Positions 50,060-59,549 of a DNA stretch of 64,000 bases are shown here, in pieces. The notes beneath the pieces are model-generated. The model saw only the letters and a list, made by a program, of their open reading frames with translations, searched no databases and was not told where the DNA came from. The stretch is taken from positions 28,230 through 92,229 of the forward strand of contig JAUNWG010000004.1 of assembly GCA_030540435.1 (NCBI GenBank), given 5' to 3'. A program made the position numbers and the translations under genes. Position 1 is the first letter of the stretch; every line of letters starts with the position of its first letter. This DNA is from Eubacteriales bacterium. GTDB lineage: Bacteria; Bacillota; Clostridia; Oscillospirales; Butyricicoccaceae.

Positions 50060-51367
50060 ATGGAGATTTCCGTCACACGTCGCCAGCTGGAGTTTATCCG
50101 CTCGACGGCATTTGAGACGCTGTTCGGCGGCGCGGCAGGCGGCGGCAAGAGCTATGCGCAGCTGATCGACGCGCTGATCTTTGCCTTGCAATATCCCGGC
50201 TCCCATCAGCTGGTGCTGCGGCGTACATTCCCAGAGCTGAAGCGTTCGCTGATACAGGTGTCGATGGGGCTGTACCCGACGGAGATCGGAACATACGGCG
50301 AGACGCACCATCGGTGGACGTTTGTCAACGGGTCGACGATCGAGTTCGGCTCGTGCGACAGCGAGGGCGACGTGACCAAGTACCAGAGCGCAGAATATGA
50401 CGTCATCCGGTTCGACGAGCTGACGCATTTTACCGAGTTCCAGTTTACCTATCTGCTGTCCCGCGTGCGCGGTGTGAACGGTTACCCGAAGCAGGTTAAG
50501 TCGTCCACCAACCCGGGCGGTGTGGGGCACAGCTGGGTCAAGGCGCGGTATATTGATGTGCTGACACCGGGGGAGGAGCGCGACGGAAAGCTGTTTCTGC
50601 CCGCGAAGGTACAGGACAATACCTTCCTGATGGAGAGCGACCCGGAATATGTCAAACGATTGGAGCTGCTGGATGAGCGCAGTCGCAAGGCGCTGCTGTA
50701 TGGTCGCTGGGACCTGTTTGAGGGGCAGTATTTTGGCGAATTTTCGCCCGATATCCATGTGTGTGCGCCCCCTGCCATTCCGACATGGTGGAAGCGGTAT
50801 CTCGCCATCGACTACGGCTTGGATATGCTGGCGGCGCTGTGGATTGCGCTGTCGCCGGACGGCACGGCATGGGTGTACCGCGAGGTATACCGCTCCGGAC
50901 TGATTATTTCCGAAGCGGCGGAGGCCATCCGCAGCGCGGAGGAGGCCGGAGAGCACATCGACCAGCGGCTCGCGCCGCCCGACCTGTTCAATCGCAGGCA
51001 GGAGACCGGGCGGTCTGCGGTGGATATTTTCGCGGAAGCCGGTCTGTATTTCGACCGGGCGATGGGGGAACGTGTCCCCGGCTGGTATGCAGTGAAGGAA
51101 TATCTCCGCCCGTTTGACGACGAGCAGGGAATCCGCACGGCGAAGCTCAAGATCAGCCCGTGCTGCAAAAATCTCATCCGCACACTACCGCTGCTCGCTG
51201 CGGACGCGGCGAACCCGAACGATACGGCAAATTCACCGCATGAGCTGACCCATGCGCCGGATGCACTGCGGTATTTCGCCGCGACGGTGCAGCCGGAAGG
51301 GCTGGAATGGAAGCCGGATATTCACGACGGGGATGTCGGCGCATTCCTTGCCTATGGACACAGATAA
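50060..51367 (+). CDS. Phage terminase large subunit
   Basis: 435 aa DNA-packaging motor. The N-terminal ATPase has Walker A FGGAAGGGKSYAQ (about residues 22-34) and Walker B YDVIRFDELTHF. SSTNPGGVGHSW is the coupling-motif region. The C-terminal nuclease has YLAIDYGLDMLAALWI (first catalytic Asp) and a late HAPDALRYF segment. Typical of Terminase_6-type subunits. Adjacent to the small-subunit gene without a gap. Confidence 0.92.
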   Translation: MEISVTRRQLEFIRSTAFETLFGGAAGGGKSYAQLIDALIFALQYPGSHQLVLRRTFPELKRSLIQVSMGLYPTEIGTYGETHHRWTFVNGSTIEFGSCDSEGDVTKYQSAEYDVIRFDELTHFTEFQFTYLLSRVRGVNGYPKQVKSSTNPGGVGHSWVKARYIDVLTPGEERDGKLFLPAKVQDNTFLMESDPEYVKRLELLDERSRKALLYGRWDLFEGQYFGEFSPDIHVCAPPAIPTWWKRYLAIDYGLDMLAALWIALSPDGTAWVYREVYRSGLIISEAAEAIRSAEEAGEHIDQRLAPPDLFNRRQETGRSAVDIFAEAGLYFDRAMGERVPGWYAVKEYLRPFDDEQGIRTAKLKISPCCKNLIRTLPLLAADAANPNDTANSPHELTHAPDALRYFAATVQPEGLEWKPDIHDGDVGAFLAYGHR

Positions 51368-51376
51368 GGAGGAACG

Positions 51377-51589
51377 ATGGAATATTTGATTTGCTGCCTG
51401 TGCTGCCTGCTGTGCTTTGCCTGCGGCGTATGGGCGGCGCGCGGAACACCGACCCTGCCGCGGCACAAAAAGCGCAGGCAGCAGGAGGAACATTGGACGC
51501 AGGCGGAGGATGCGCTCAGCCGCGATATTGCGGCGATGCTGGCGTATACCGGGCCGGGAAAGGAGGAGGAGACGCATGCGGACACCTGA
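51377..51589 (+). CDS. Small membrane protein in the phage cassette
   Basis: 70 aa with one Cys-rich N-terminal membrane helix (YLICCLCCLLCFACGVWAA) and a charged C-terminal tail. GGAGG lies upstream, and it overlaps the portal gene by 14 nt. Not recognised. Its position between terminase and portal, and the topology, might suggest a spanin- or anchor-like role, but this is only a guess. Confidence 0.65.
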   Translation: MEYLICCLCCLLCFACGVWAARGTPTLPRHKKRRQQEEHWTQAEDALSRDIAAMLAYTGPGKEEETHADT

Positions 51590-53150
51590 ATCGGTCTGGC
51601 AGGAATATCAGCGCGGTGTGGATTTCAACAACCGCATTGACTTGTATGACCGCGTGAAAACCAATGAAAACTTTTTTGTCGGACGGCAGTGGGAAGGGCT
51701 GAATGTCACGACGCTCGACCCGCTCATCTTCAATGTACTGCGGCGTGTCGTCAATCTGTTTGTCTCCATGCTGGTGTCCGACGATATCGCTGTGACGGCG
51801 CAGCCGTTCCAGTCTGTACCGGACGGAGAGCTGATGCAGAAGGTGCTCGACCGCTCGGTGGCATCGGTTATCGAACGTGCCGGCGTAAAGAGCAAAAATC
51901 GCTATATGCTGCGCAATGCCTGCGTGGATGGCGACGGCTGCTTTTATATCCGGTTCGATCCGGAAAAGGACAGCGGGCAGCGCATTGCAGGCGATATTGA
52001 GGTGGATGTCATCGAAAACACCGATATCTTTTTCGGCAATCCGGCGGTAGACGAAGTACAACGGCAGCCGTATCTCATCCTTTCCATGCGGCGTTCGGTG
52101 GAGAGCGTGCGCAAGGAGGCAACGGCACGCGGCATGAGCAAGGCGGAGGCCGAGACGATCCAGCCGGACAGCCTGCTGGAGCCGCAGTATGACCCGCAGA
52201 CGGAGGATACAGACAATATGGTGACGGTGCTGCTGCGCATGGAGCGTACCGAGGAAGGCATTTCCTTCATCAAGTGCACGCAGCACGCAGTAATCATGCC
52301 GGAAATGACAGCGCCGTACCGGTATTATCCGGTCGCCTATATGAGCTGGGAGCGCGTCAAAAATTGTTGCCACGGCGCGTCACCAATCACAGAGGCGATC
52401 CCGAACCAGATTGCTATTAACAAGCTGTATTCGATGTATGTGCAGTGCATCAAGCACATCGCATTCCCGAAGATCATCTATGACATGACGCGATTCCCGA
52501 ATGGCTACTCGTCCGATGTGGGCAAAGCGATTGGGATGCGCGGCAACCCGAATGAGGCGATCCTGTCCGCGTTCCAAGCGCCGGAAATCTCCACGCAGGT
52601 CATGGCGCTGTTACAGCAGATGATGAAGGACACGATGGAGCTGATGGGCGCTTCGGACGCGACGCTGGGCAATGTCAAGCCGGACAATACCTCCGCGATC
52701 GTCACGGTACAGCAGGCGACAATCGCGCCGCTGGAGCTGGTCAAGATGGAATTTTACCGCTTTGTCGAGGATACAGTGCGTATCTTTATCGACCTCATGC
52801 GGGTGCATTACGGCAGCCGTACCGTGTGCATCACAGATGATTCCGGCGAAGAAGCCGTACAGCGGTTTGATTTTGACACGTTGGATACGGCGACGCTGGA
52901 GCTGAATGTAGACGTCGGTTCGAGCGCGTACTGGGCGGAGACGATGCAGACGGTGACAAATGATAACCTGTTGGAGCGTGGGATTATCACCGACCCGATC
53001 CTGTATGTAGAGAACATCCCGGACAACCAGATCCGCGGCAAGTCCCGCCTGTTGCGCGCCCTCAAGGAACAGAAGGAGAGCGGGCAGCTGGCACAGCTGA
53101 CACCAACGAAGGGCACAACATCCGACGCGGCACAAACCGCGCAAGCATGA
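51576..53150 (+). CDS. Phage portal protein
   Basis: 524 aa portal, the dodecameric DNA gate at the capsid vertex. Recognisable features are the N-terminal KTNENFFVGRQWEGL and NVLRRVVNLFVSMLVSDD. A central SMSWERV-like segment (YPVAYMSWERVKNCCHGASPITEAIPNQIAINKLY) and a helical stem with SAIVTVQQATIAPLELVKMEFYRFVEDTV follow. Start 51576 is preceded by AGGAGGAGG; a longer in-frame extension overlaps the previous gene. Length fits podovirus-like or long portals. Confidence 0.85.
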   Translation: MRTPESVWQEYQRGVDFNNRIDLYDRVKTNENFFVGRQWEGLNVTTLDPLIFNVLRRVVNLFVSMLVSDDIAVTAQPFQSVPDGELMQKVLDRSVASVIERAGVKSKNRYMLRNACVDGDGCFYIRFDPEKDSGQRIAGDIEVDVIENTDIFFGNPAVDEVQRQPYLILSMRRSVESVRKEATARGMSKAEAETIQPDSLLEPQYDPQTEDTDNMVTVLLRMERTEEGISFIKCTQHAVIMPEMTAPYRYYPVAYMSWERVKNCCHGASPITEAIPNQIAINKLYSMYVQCIKHIAFPKIIYDMTRFPNGYSSDVGKAIGMRGNPNEAILSAFQAPEISTQVMALLQQMMKDTMELMGASDATLGNVKPDNTSAIVTVQQATIAPLELVKMEFYRFVEDTVRIFIDLMRVHYGSRTVCITDDSGEEAVQRFDFDTLDTATLELNVDVGSSAYWAETMQTVTNDNLLERGIITDPILYVENIPDNQIRGKSRLLRALKEQKESGQLAQLTPTKGTTSDAAQTAQA

Positions 53151-53171
53151 TAAAAAAAGGAGGCTGTTTTT

Positions 53172-53648
53172 ATGGCACAGAACAAATCTAACACGGCACC
53201 GGCAACCGGTGCACCCAATCCGGCGGATCTGCCGCTGACCGACAGCGACGAACAGACCTATCCGGTGACTGTTGACGGGCAGACGCTCGAACTGACGCTC
53301 GAGCAGCTGATCGCTGCCGCAGAGCAGGGCCTGTCCAAGGCAAATGCTGCGGCGCGCCGCAGTCAGGAGACTGGGAATATGCCGGACGGCGACGTCTATC
53401 AGGCGTTCCTCAATGAATATCCCGATATTCAGGCGGAGGATATCCCGCCGGAGGTATGGGACAGCGCAAACCGTTCGGGCGATCTGCTGGGCGCATACCG
53501 TACGTATGAGATTCGCAAGCTGCGCGAAGAGCTGGAGGAGCTGCGGAAAAATGCGGACAACCGCAGGATGGACGTCGGTTCCGCGCGTTCCGACGGGGAA
53601 AACAACATCACAGACCCCATCATTCTTGCACTGATGGGCAAAGGCTAA
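53172..53648 (+). CDS. Putative capsid scaffold protein
   Basis: 158 aa acidic, Ala/Glu-rich protein with a helical C-terminal half (YEIRKLREELEELRKNADNRR). It lies between portal and capsid genes, the position of scaffolds, and has their typical size and composition. VTVDGQTLELTLEQLIAAAEQGLSKAN is also seen in other Firmicute phage scaffold-like proteins. The call is mainly positional. AGGAGG precedes the ATG. Confidence 0.65.
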   Translation: MAQNKSNTAPATGAPNPADLPLTDSDEQTYPVTVDGQTLELTLEQLIAAAEQGLSKANAAARRSQETGNMPDGDVYQAFLNEYPDIQAEDIPPEVWDSANRSGDLLGAYRTYEIRKLREELEELRKNADNRRMDVGSARSDGENNITDPIILALMGKG

Positions 53649-53664
53649 CAGGAGGTAAATCAAT

Positions 53665-54717
53665 ATGGCAGTAAATCTTGCGACGAAATATTCGAGCCAA
53701 ATTGCGGAGGTATTCACCGCCGGCTCCTTTGTGAAGGGAAAGACATCGTCTTCCTTTGACCTGACCGGTGTAAAGACGCTGAAGGTGTACACGCCGCTGA
53801 CTGTGCCGGAGGTAGACTACACCCGCGAGGGCATGAGCCGCTACGGTACGGTGACAGAAATGCAGGATATCGTACAGGAGCTGAAAATGACGCAGGATAA
53901 GGCGTTCACACTGACAATCGACAAAGGCAATCATCTGGACCAGAACATGACCAAAAAGGCGGCGGATATGCTGCGCTTGCAGATCAATGAACAGTCCACA
54001 CCGGCAGCGGATCGCTATGCACTCAAGCGTTTTGCCATGATGGCGGGAACCATCGACACGGTATCCGACGCGCCGACCAAGAGCAATATCGTGGAGCTGA
54101 TCTCCACCGGTTCGCAGACGCTGGACGATCATCTGGTGCCGGACGGTGACCGCTATATCTATGTGACCAGCGAGGTATACAAGCTCATCCGTCTTTCCCC
54201 GGAGTTTACCGGTCTGGAGGGGCTGGGTGTTAAGGCAGTCGCAAAGGGCGTGTGCGGTGAGATCGCCGGGATGAATATCGTGCGCGTGCCCAAGAGCTAT
54301 ATGCCGGAGGGCTGCTTCTTCCTGATTACCCATAAAAACGCGGTGCTGATGCCGTATAAGATCTCGGACGCAAAGGTGCACAATGACCCGGTAGGCGTAT
54401 CCGGCGCACTCATCGAAGGACGCCATTATTATGACGCCTTTGTACTCGGTGCAAAGGCGACCGGCGTGTATGCACTGGTGCTGGCGGACAACAAGCTGGC
54501 GGCGCCGACCATTATGATCTCCAGCGGCAAGGCAGCTGTGACCAAGCCGAGCAATGCAGACGAAGTGCGGTACACCATTGACGGCACAGACCCGCGCTAT
54601 TCCGACAGCGCAAAGGTATATGCCGATACGGTGACAGTGGATACCGGCATGATGCTCCGCGCTGTGGCATTTGCGGACGGTTATTTTACATCCTCGGTGG
54701 CAGAAAAGACCTGTTGA
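53665..54717 (+). CDS. Putative major capsid protein with C-terminal Ig-like decoration domain
   Basis: 350 aa. Residues 1-270 look like a major capsid protein (AVNLATKYSSQIAEVFTAGSFVKG; YVTSEVYKLIRLSPEF; GEIAGMNIVRVPKSYMPEGCFFLITHKNAVLMPYK). Residues 280-350 are a separate domain, EVRYTIDGTDPRYSDSAKVYADTVTV... MLRAVAFADGYFTS. This matches the chitobiase/hexosaminidase C-terminal Ig-like repeat, a type of surface decoration or glycan-contact domain seen on phage capsids and bacterial surface proteins. AGGAGG precedes the start. Confidence 0.78.
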   Translation: MAVNLATKYSSQIAEVFTAGSFVKGKTSSSFDLTGVKTLKVYTPLTVPEVDYTREGMSRYGTVTEMQDIVQELKMTQDKAFTLTIDKGNHLDQNMTKKAADMLRLQINEQSTPAADRYALKRFAMMAGTIDTVSDAPTKSNIVELISTGSQTLDDHLVPDGDRYIYVTSEVYKLIRLSPEFTGLEGLGVKAVAKGVCGEIAGMNIVRVPKSYMPEGCFFLITHKNAVLMPYKISDAKVHNDPVGVSGALIEGRHYYDAFVLGAKATGVYALVLADNKLAAPTIMISSGKAAVTKPSNADEVRYTIDGTDPRYSDSAKVYADTVTVDTGMMLRAVAFADGYFTSSVAEKTC

Positions 54718-54789
54718 CCGACGGAAGGCTGTGCGGCGGACGGAGAGAAACTCTGTCCGCCGCGATAGATATGGAAAGGAGGAGGGCGA

Positions 54790-55170
54790 TTGACTGGAAA
54801 GCAGCTATATGAACAGGCGGTGGTGCTGCTGGGAATGGAAACAGAGCAGGTGGTCTATCTGGAGCCGCTTGTGCTCGGCTGTATCAATCAGATGCTGAAC
54901 GACCGGCTGTATGAGCAGAATGCATTGCAGCGGGCACAGGGCGGGGACGTACAGCATATGCTTGCCACGGCACCGGCGCTGGAAAGCCTAGAGGATGAAG
55001 TCCCATATGAAGAGATGTTTGTGCGAGAGTGTTTCCCCTATGGGCTGGCGGCGCTGCTGGTGGCGGAGGACGACCGCACGATGTTTAATTGGCTTATGAG
55101 TGAATATGAACGGCGGGCGGCATATTATGCGCCGTGCACACTGACGGACATGCAGGAGATGGAGGAATGA
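54790..55170 (+). CDS. Putative head-tail connector/adaptor
   Basis: 126 aa with a TTG start behind GGAGGAGGG. Helical (LYEQAVVLLGMETEQVVYLEPLVLGCINQMLNDRLYEQNALQR; YGLAALLVAEDDRTMFNWLMSEYERRAAYY). It has the size and position of a neck adaptor between capsid and tail/stopper genes. It overlaps the next gene by 4 nt (ATGA). Sequence alone does not identify a family. Confidence 0.6.
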   Translation: MTGKQLYEQAVVLLGMETEQVVYLEPLVLGCINQMLNDRLYEQNALQRAQGGDVQHMLATAPALESLEDEVPYEEMFVRECFPYGLAALLVAEDDRTMFNWLMSEYERRAAYYAPCTLTDMQEMEE

Positions 55171-56957
55171 GCACACCTTATCAGTTCCCGGATGCAGACA
55201 GCATCATGGAGATCACAGTGGAGCATTTCGCCGGTGTGGATTTTGCAAATCATTCCACGAAGGTTGATTGGTCGCGCTCACCGGACGCCTGCAACATGAT
55301 TGCAAATGATACGTATTTTCCGGTAAAGCGCACCGGTTACCGCAGGCGGGCAAAATTCTCCGGTATGGTCTACGGCCTGCACCGGTTGGAGACGGACATC
55401 CTGTGCCATGCGGGAACGAAGCTGTGGAGGCTGGCAGACAACGGGGAACATGCGCTGTTGTATGCGGACATGAATGAAGGGAAATCCACGTCCTTTTTGA
55501 TGAACGGCAGGCTGTGGATTTTGGACGGAAAGACCTATTTGGTGTATGACGGCGAAACCGCACAGCCAGCGCGCAATGTTGCCTATATCCCGACGACGAC
55601 CATCGGCAGCCCGCCGGAAGGCGGCGGAACCAGCTTGGAGGCGGTGAACCTGTTATCTTCCAGACGCACCAATACCTTTGTCGGCGATGGAACCAGCAGG
55701 GCATTCCAGCTGGATACCGAATATATCGACGCGGACAGCGTGGCGTGCGATGGTTTTGAAATTGAGATGGTAAATGCCGTGACAGGAAAGGTGACGTTGA
55801 CGCAGGCGCCGCCGGACGCGGGCGGTCTGGCGAATGTTGCCATTACATTTTCCAAGATGGAGGAACCGGCGAGCTGTATTGACCGGTGCCGCATCTGCGG
55901 CCTGTATGGTGGAAGGAATGACACCCGTGTGTTTGTCGCCGGAGACCCGCAAAAGCCGAATTGCGACTGGCAGTCCGGTCTGTATGATCCGACCTATTTC
56001 CCGGACACCGGCTACACGATGATCGGCTCAGACGCATCGGAGATCATGGGGTACGCGCGGCAATATGACACGCAGGTGGTGCTCAAATCGGACGGGCAGG
56101 ATGCAAAGCAGTATCTGCGCACCTTTACGCTGGATGACAATGACCGCCCGGCCTATCCGCTGCGGCAGGGCGCAGAGGCGGCAGGCGCAGCCAGCCGGTA
56201 CGCCATTGCTGTGCTGGGCGGCACGCCGTATTACCTGTCCCCGCAGGGGGTTATGGGTATTTATGGCACAAATGTTACGGAATACCGCGCTGTTGCGGGC
56301 GTATCACAGCGCATTGACCCGCGGCTGAGCCGGGAAAACCTGTCGGATGCCATTGCCTGCGTCTGGAACGGATTTTATTATCTCGCAGTCGGCGGGCACT
56401 GCTATGTGGCGGACAGCAGGCAGATGGAAGGGAATATCCCGGAATGGTATTACTGGGACAATATTCCCGCGGTGTGCTTCCTCGCGGACTCCGGCGAGGG
56501 CGGCAGCCTGTGGTTCGGGACTGCGGACGGGCGGGTCTGTGAATTTTGCTGCACGGATGATGCAGATGCCTATTATGACGACGGACAGCCGATCGCGGCG
56601 CGGTGGACAACACCATTTTCCCCGCTGGCGGCATGGAACCGGCAGAAAAATATCCTGACGACACAGACGATGCTGATGCCGTATGGCTATTCCAGTGCCG
56701 ATATCTGGTATCGGACAGAGCGGCTGTATGCGCAGGCAGCAGCCGAAGCGTTTTCGCAGTTTTCGTTTGCGCGGATGGATTTTGGGAATTTTTCCTTCCG
56801 CTCCATTGCGGCGGCTGTACCTATTCCATCGCGTCGCCGCGTCCGGCGGGCGTATCTGTTTCAGATGGTCGTGCGCAATGAAAATGCAGGCGAGCCGTTT
56901 GGACTGCTGGGGCTGAATATCCGGTATACGGTGCGTACCCAAGTGCGGCAGAGATAG
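55167..56957 (+). CDS. Putative phage tail-accessory/stabilisation protein
   Basis: 596 aa, predominantly beta, with repeated short blade-like segments (GRLWILDGKTYLVYDGE; GRNDTRVFVAGDPQKPN; YAIAVLGGTPYYLSPQGVMGIYG; GFYYLAVGGHCYVADSRQ; GGSLWFGTADGRVCEF), consistent with a beta-propeller. P22-like podoviruses use a similar-sized propeller-type protein (gp10) to plug the neck; that match is inferred from fold and position. ATG 55167 lies behind GGAGGA and overlaps the previous stop. Confidence 0.6.
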   Translation: MSTPYQFPDADSIMEITVEHFAGVDFANHSTKVDWSRSPDACNMIANDTYFPVKRTGYRRRAKFSGMVYGLHRLETDILCHAGTKLWRLADNGEHALLYADMNEGKSTSFLMNGRLWILDGKTYLVYDGETAQPARNVAYIPTTTIGSPPEGGGTSLEAVNLLSSRRTNTFVGDGTSRAFQLDTEYIDADSVACDGFEIEMVNAVTGKVTLTQAPPDAGGLANVAITFSKMEEPASCIDRCRICGLYGGRNDTRVFVAGDPQKPNCDWQSGLYDPTYFPDTGYTMIGSDASEIMGYARQYDTQVVLKSDGQDAKQYLRTFTLDDNDRPAYPLRQGAEAAGAASRYAIAVLGGTPYYLSPQGVMGIYGTNVTEYRAVAGVSQRIDPRLSRENLSDAIACVWNGFYYLAVGGHCYVADSRQMEGNIPEWYYWDNIPAVCFLADSGEGGSLWFGTADGRVCEFCCTDDADAYYDDGQPIAARWTTPFSPLAAWNRQKNILTTQTMLMPYGYSSADIWYRTERLYAQAAAEAFSQFSFARMDFGNFSFRSIAAAVPIPSRRRVRRAYLFQMVVRNENAGEPFGLLGLNIRYTVRTQVRQR

Positions 56958-56983
56958 AATTTACCGTTGAGAAAGGAGCGACA

Positions 56984-57637
56984 ATGGCAGACCTGAATAT
57001 TGAAGCATTATACCGTGCGGCGGAGAGCAAGCGGCTGAGTGCGTTTCAGACAGCGCAGGCGGAAAGCCGGCGGCGGCTGCAAAACAGCCTGCAGGGAATC
57101 AACACCACATATCGGAACAATGTGACGCAGGCGCAGACAGCTGCACGCATTTCTGCGCTGGGACAGGAGGAGAAGCTGGCAGCAGCCGGATTGAGCGGCG
57201 GCAGCGTATATGCAGCGCCGACCTCAGGATATACAGAAACTTCCCGCGTGACGGCGGATAACAATCTGCGCACGAACCTGAATACGCTTGCAGCCACACG
57301 GCTGCAGCAGGAGCAGGCGGCACGCGATACCAGTTCGTCTGAAATCGCGCAGGCGCGTCAGAGCTATGAAAACAATGCATCGGATATCCGTTTGCAGATG
57401 GCACAGGCACAGATCAATCAGTACAATACCGACAGGCAGTATACCTATCAGCAGCAGACAACGGCATACCAGCAGGCGATGCAGCGTTGGCAGACCTATG
57501 GCGTTGTTCTGCCGGCAGATGCGGCGATCCTTGGCGTTGCAGCGGGAACGCGTACATCTGCCAGTGCATACAACAATGCACGGTTGGCGATCGACCGGGA
57601 AAAGCTCGCACTGGAACGCTGGAAGGCGCTGCTGTAG
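56984..57637 (+). CDS. Coiled-coil structural protein of the phage cassette
   Basis: 217 aa, Ala/Gln/Arg-rich and almost entirely helical (ESKRLSAFQTAQAESRRRLQNSLQ; RQSYENNASDIRLQMAQAQINQY; YTYQQQTTAYQQAMQRWQTYGV). No signal or membrane helix. Last gene of the cassette, where podoviruses often encode internal or ejection proteins; that role is a positional guess. A terminator follows. Confidence 0.65.
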   Translation: MADLNIEALYRAAESKRLSAFQTAQAESRRRLQNSLQGINTTYRNNVTQAQTAARISALGQEEKLAAAGLSGGSVYAAPTSGYTETSRVTADNNLRTNLNTLAATRLQQEQAARDTSSSEIAQARQSYENNASDIRLQMAQAQINQYNTDRQYTYQQQTTAYQQAMQRWQTYGVVLPADAAILGVAAGTRTSASAYNNARLAIDREKLALERWKALL

Positions 57638-57653
57638 ACCAAAGATACGAAAA

Positions 57654-57684
57654 AAATCCCGCAGACAGAAAATCTGCGGGATTT
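57654..57684. terminator. Bidirectional terminator after the phage cassette
   Basis: AAATCCCGCAGA and TCTGCGGGATTT form a perfect 12-bp stem. The leftward exit is TTTTCG. It separates the cassette from the convergent antiporter gene. Confidence 0.82.
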
Positions 57685-57710
57685 CACTATGAATATGATT
57701 TTACAATAGG

Positions 57711-58892
57711 TTATGCCTGCTTTTTGTCACTCATGACGAGCTTCAGCATGACCGGTGTGATCAGTGTCGTTACAATAACGACGAGGATGACCGGACCGAA
57801 CAGCGATTCCGGAACGAGGCCAAAGGCAGCGCCCTTCTGGGCAACGATCAGTGCAACCTCACCACGCGATACCATGCCGACACCGACAGACAGCGCTTCG
57901 TGATTGGTGAATTTGAACAGCTTTGCGCCCAGCGCACAGCCGATGATCTTGGACAGGATTGCAATAACCAGCAGCAAGAGTGCGAAGACCAACAGGCTGA
58001 CAGTCAGACCGCTCAGGTCGGTTTTCAGACCGACGCTTGCGAAAAATACCGGAGAGAACAGCATGTAAGCACAGATATTGATCTTTCTGCCTACGTAATC
58101 GCGGACATTCGACAAGTTACACAGCAGCAGGCCGGCAAAATATGCACCGGTGATATCTGCGACACCGAAGAAGGTCTCGGAGCAGTATGCCAGAATAAAG
58201 CAGAAGGCCAGACCGTAAATTGCAACACGGCGGTGCATCTTTTTATTGAATACTTTGTTTAAATGCTGGAAGTACTTGTAGACAACGAAGCCTACAACAG
58301 CGATAAAGACAAAGAACAAGACGATTTTCAGCAGTACGGCAGAGATATGGACCTCCGGATCGGTAAAGCTGGATACAATGGTCAGGGCGATGATACCCAG
58401 GATATCATCGATGACAGCGGCACCGAGGATCGCGACACCGACCTTGCCCTGCAGCTTACCCATCTCGCGCAACGTCTCGACGGTGATGGAAACGGAAGTG
58501 GCGGTCAGAATAACACCGACAAAAACAGCTTTCAGAATATGCTGCGGGTCACCTTCACCATCGAACCAGAACAGATACAGCCCCATACCGCCGAGAAGCG
58601 GAACGACAACGCCTGCCAGTGCGATCACAAACGAAGCAACACCGGTTTTTTTCAGTTCCTGCAGATCAGTATCCAGACCAGCGGAGAACATCAGCATGAT
58701 TACACCGATTTCAGAAAGAACGGTAATCACACTGTCTTCAGCAACAAGGTTCAATACAGACGGACCAAGGATCAGACCAGCAAGCAGTGCGCCGACGACC
58801 TGCGGCATATTTACCTTGCCGGAAGCAAGGCCCAGCACCTTCGTGGAAAGAAGGATGATCGCGAGAACCAGAAGGAAAGTATAATTTTCCAT
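57711..58892 (-). CDS. Cation/proton antiporter (CPA2, Kef/NapA-like)
   Basis: 393 aa integral membrane protein with about 12 helices and no C-terminal TrkA-N domain. Conserved elements are PQVVGALLAGLILGPSVL, MLMFSAGLDTDLQEL, FVGVILTATSVSITVETLRE, AAVIDDILGIIAL (the ion-binding Asp pair) and GVGMVSRGEVALIVAQKGA. It exchanges Na+ or K+ for H+ in pH and ion homeostasis. ATG 58892 is favoured over GTG 58901 because AGAGGGTG is well spaced for it. Confidence 0.92.
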   Translation of the reverse strand: MENYTFLLVLAIILLSTKVLGLASGKVNMPQVVGALLAGLILGPSVLNLVAEDSVITVLSEIGVIMLMFSAGLDTDLQELKKTGVASFVIALAGVVVPLLGGMGLYLFWFDGEGDPQHILKAVFVGVILTATSVSITVETLREMGKLQGKVGVAILGAAVIDDILGIIALTIVSSFTDPEVHISAVLLKIVLFFVFIAVVGFVVYKYFQHLNKVFNKKMHRRVAIYGLAFCFILAYCSETFFGVADITGAYFAGLLLCNLSNVRDYVGRKINICAYMLFSPVFFASVGLKTDLSGLTVSLLVFALLLLVIAILSKIIGCALGAKLFKFTNHEALSVGVGMVSRGEVALIVAQKGAAFGLVPESLFGPVILVVIVTTLITPVMLKLVMSDKKQA

Positions 58893-58986
58893 ATGAAACA
58901 CCCTCTAATTATTTTATTTGCGGAGTAGGTTACGCAAAGTGAAAACGATAAAAATCCTTCACCGTTTCATCTACACTGCGCTTGGT

Positions 58987-59015
58987 ATTATACATTTTTT
59001 TTGCTGAAAAAACAA
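58987..59015 (-). promoter_or_regulatory. Promoter of the antiporter gene
   Basis: Minus strand TTGTTT (59015-59010), 17 bp, TATAAT (58992-58987). The leader to the start codon is about 90 nt. The rest of this roughly 300-nt gap holds a hairpin TTGTCCGC/GCGGACAA (59129-59148) and the ferredoxin terminator. Confidence 0.65.
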
Positions 59016-59154
59016 GGTAAAAAACGTATAGTTTTTGTTTCGATTTGTCGGGAAATGACAGGGAAATCGCTGGAAAATACATAGAGATTTACGTAAATAT
59101 GGGTATGCTGCACAGCGGCAGGAAGGAAATTGTCCGCGTCAGCGGACAAAGAAA

Positions 59155-59182
59155 AAGACCCGATGTTAAAACACCGGGTCTT
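59155..59182 (-). terminator. Terminator of the ferredoxin gene
   Basis: AAGACCCG and CGGGTCTT pair. Read leftward, the stem is followed by TTTCTTTG. Confidence 0.78.
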
Positions 59183-59209
59183 CCTTGCATAAGTAATTTG
59201 GTTTAATGA

Positions 59210-59443
<234 letters not shown>

Positions 59444-59549
59444 CTATTTTTGTAATTTACGAAAAAAAGAAATTCCGGAAACATACGTCTAAAAAGGGAG
59501 CAAATGGGTAAAGATGAAAACAGCGAGCAAAGGAAAGCGAGGGAGAAGT

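Larger units (their letters stand above)
49799..57637 (+). mobile_element. Compact phage head-morphogenesis cassette (prophage remnant or domesticated)
   Basis: Nine tightly packed plus-strand genes run in the order of a phage head module: small and large terminase, small membrane protein, portal, scaffold-like, major capsid, connector-like, accessory structural, coiled-coil protein. All frames are open, each with a ribosome site. No integrase, repressor, replication, tail-tape, lysis or tail-fibre genes are present. The flanks are an ordinary GntR-ABC operon and an antiporter. No flanking att-like repeats were recognised. Either the rest has been lost or the cassette is kept for another purpose. 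Confidence 0.82.
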
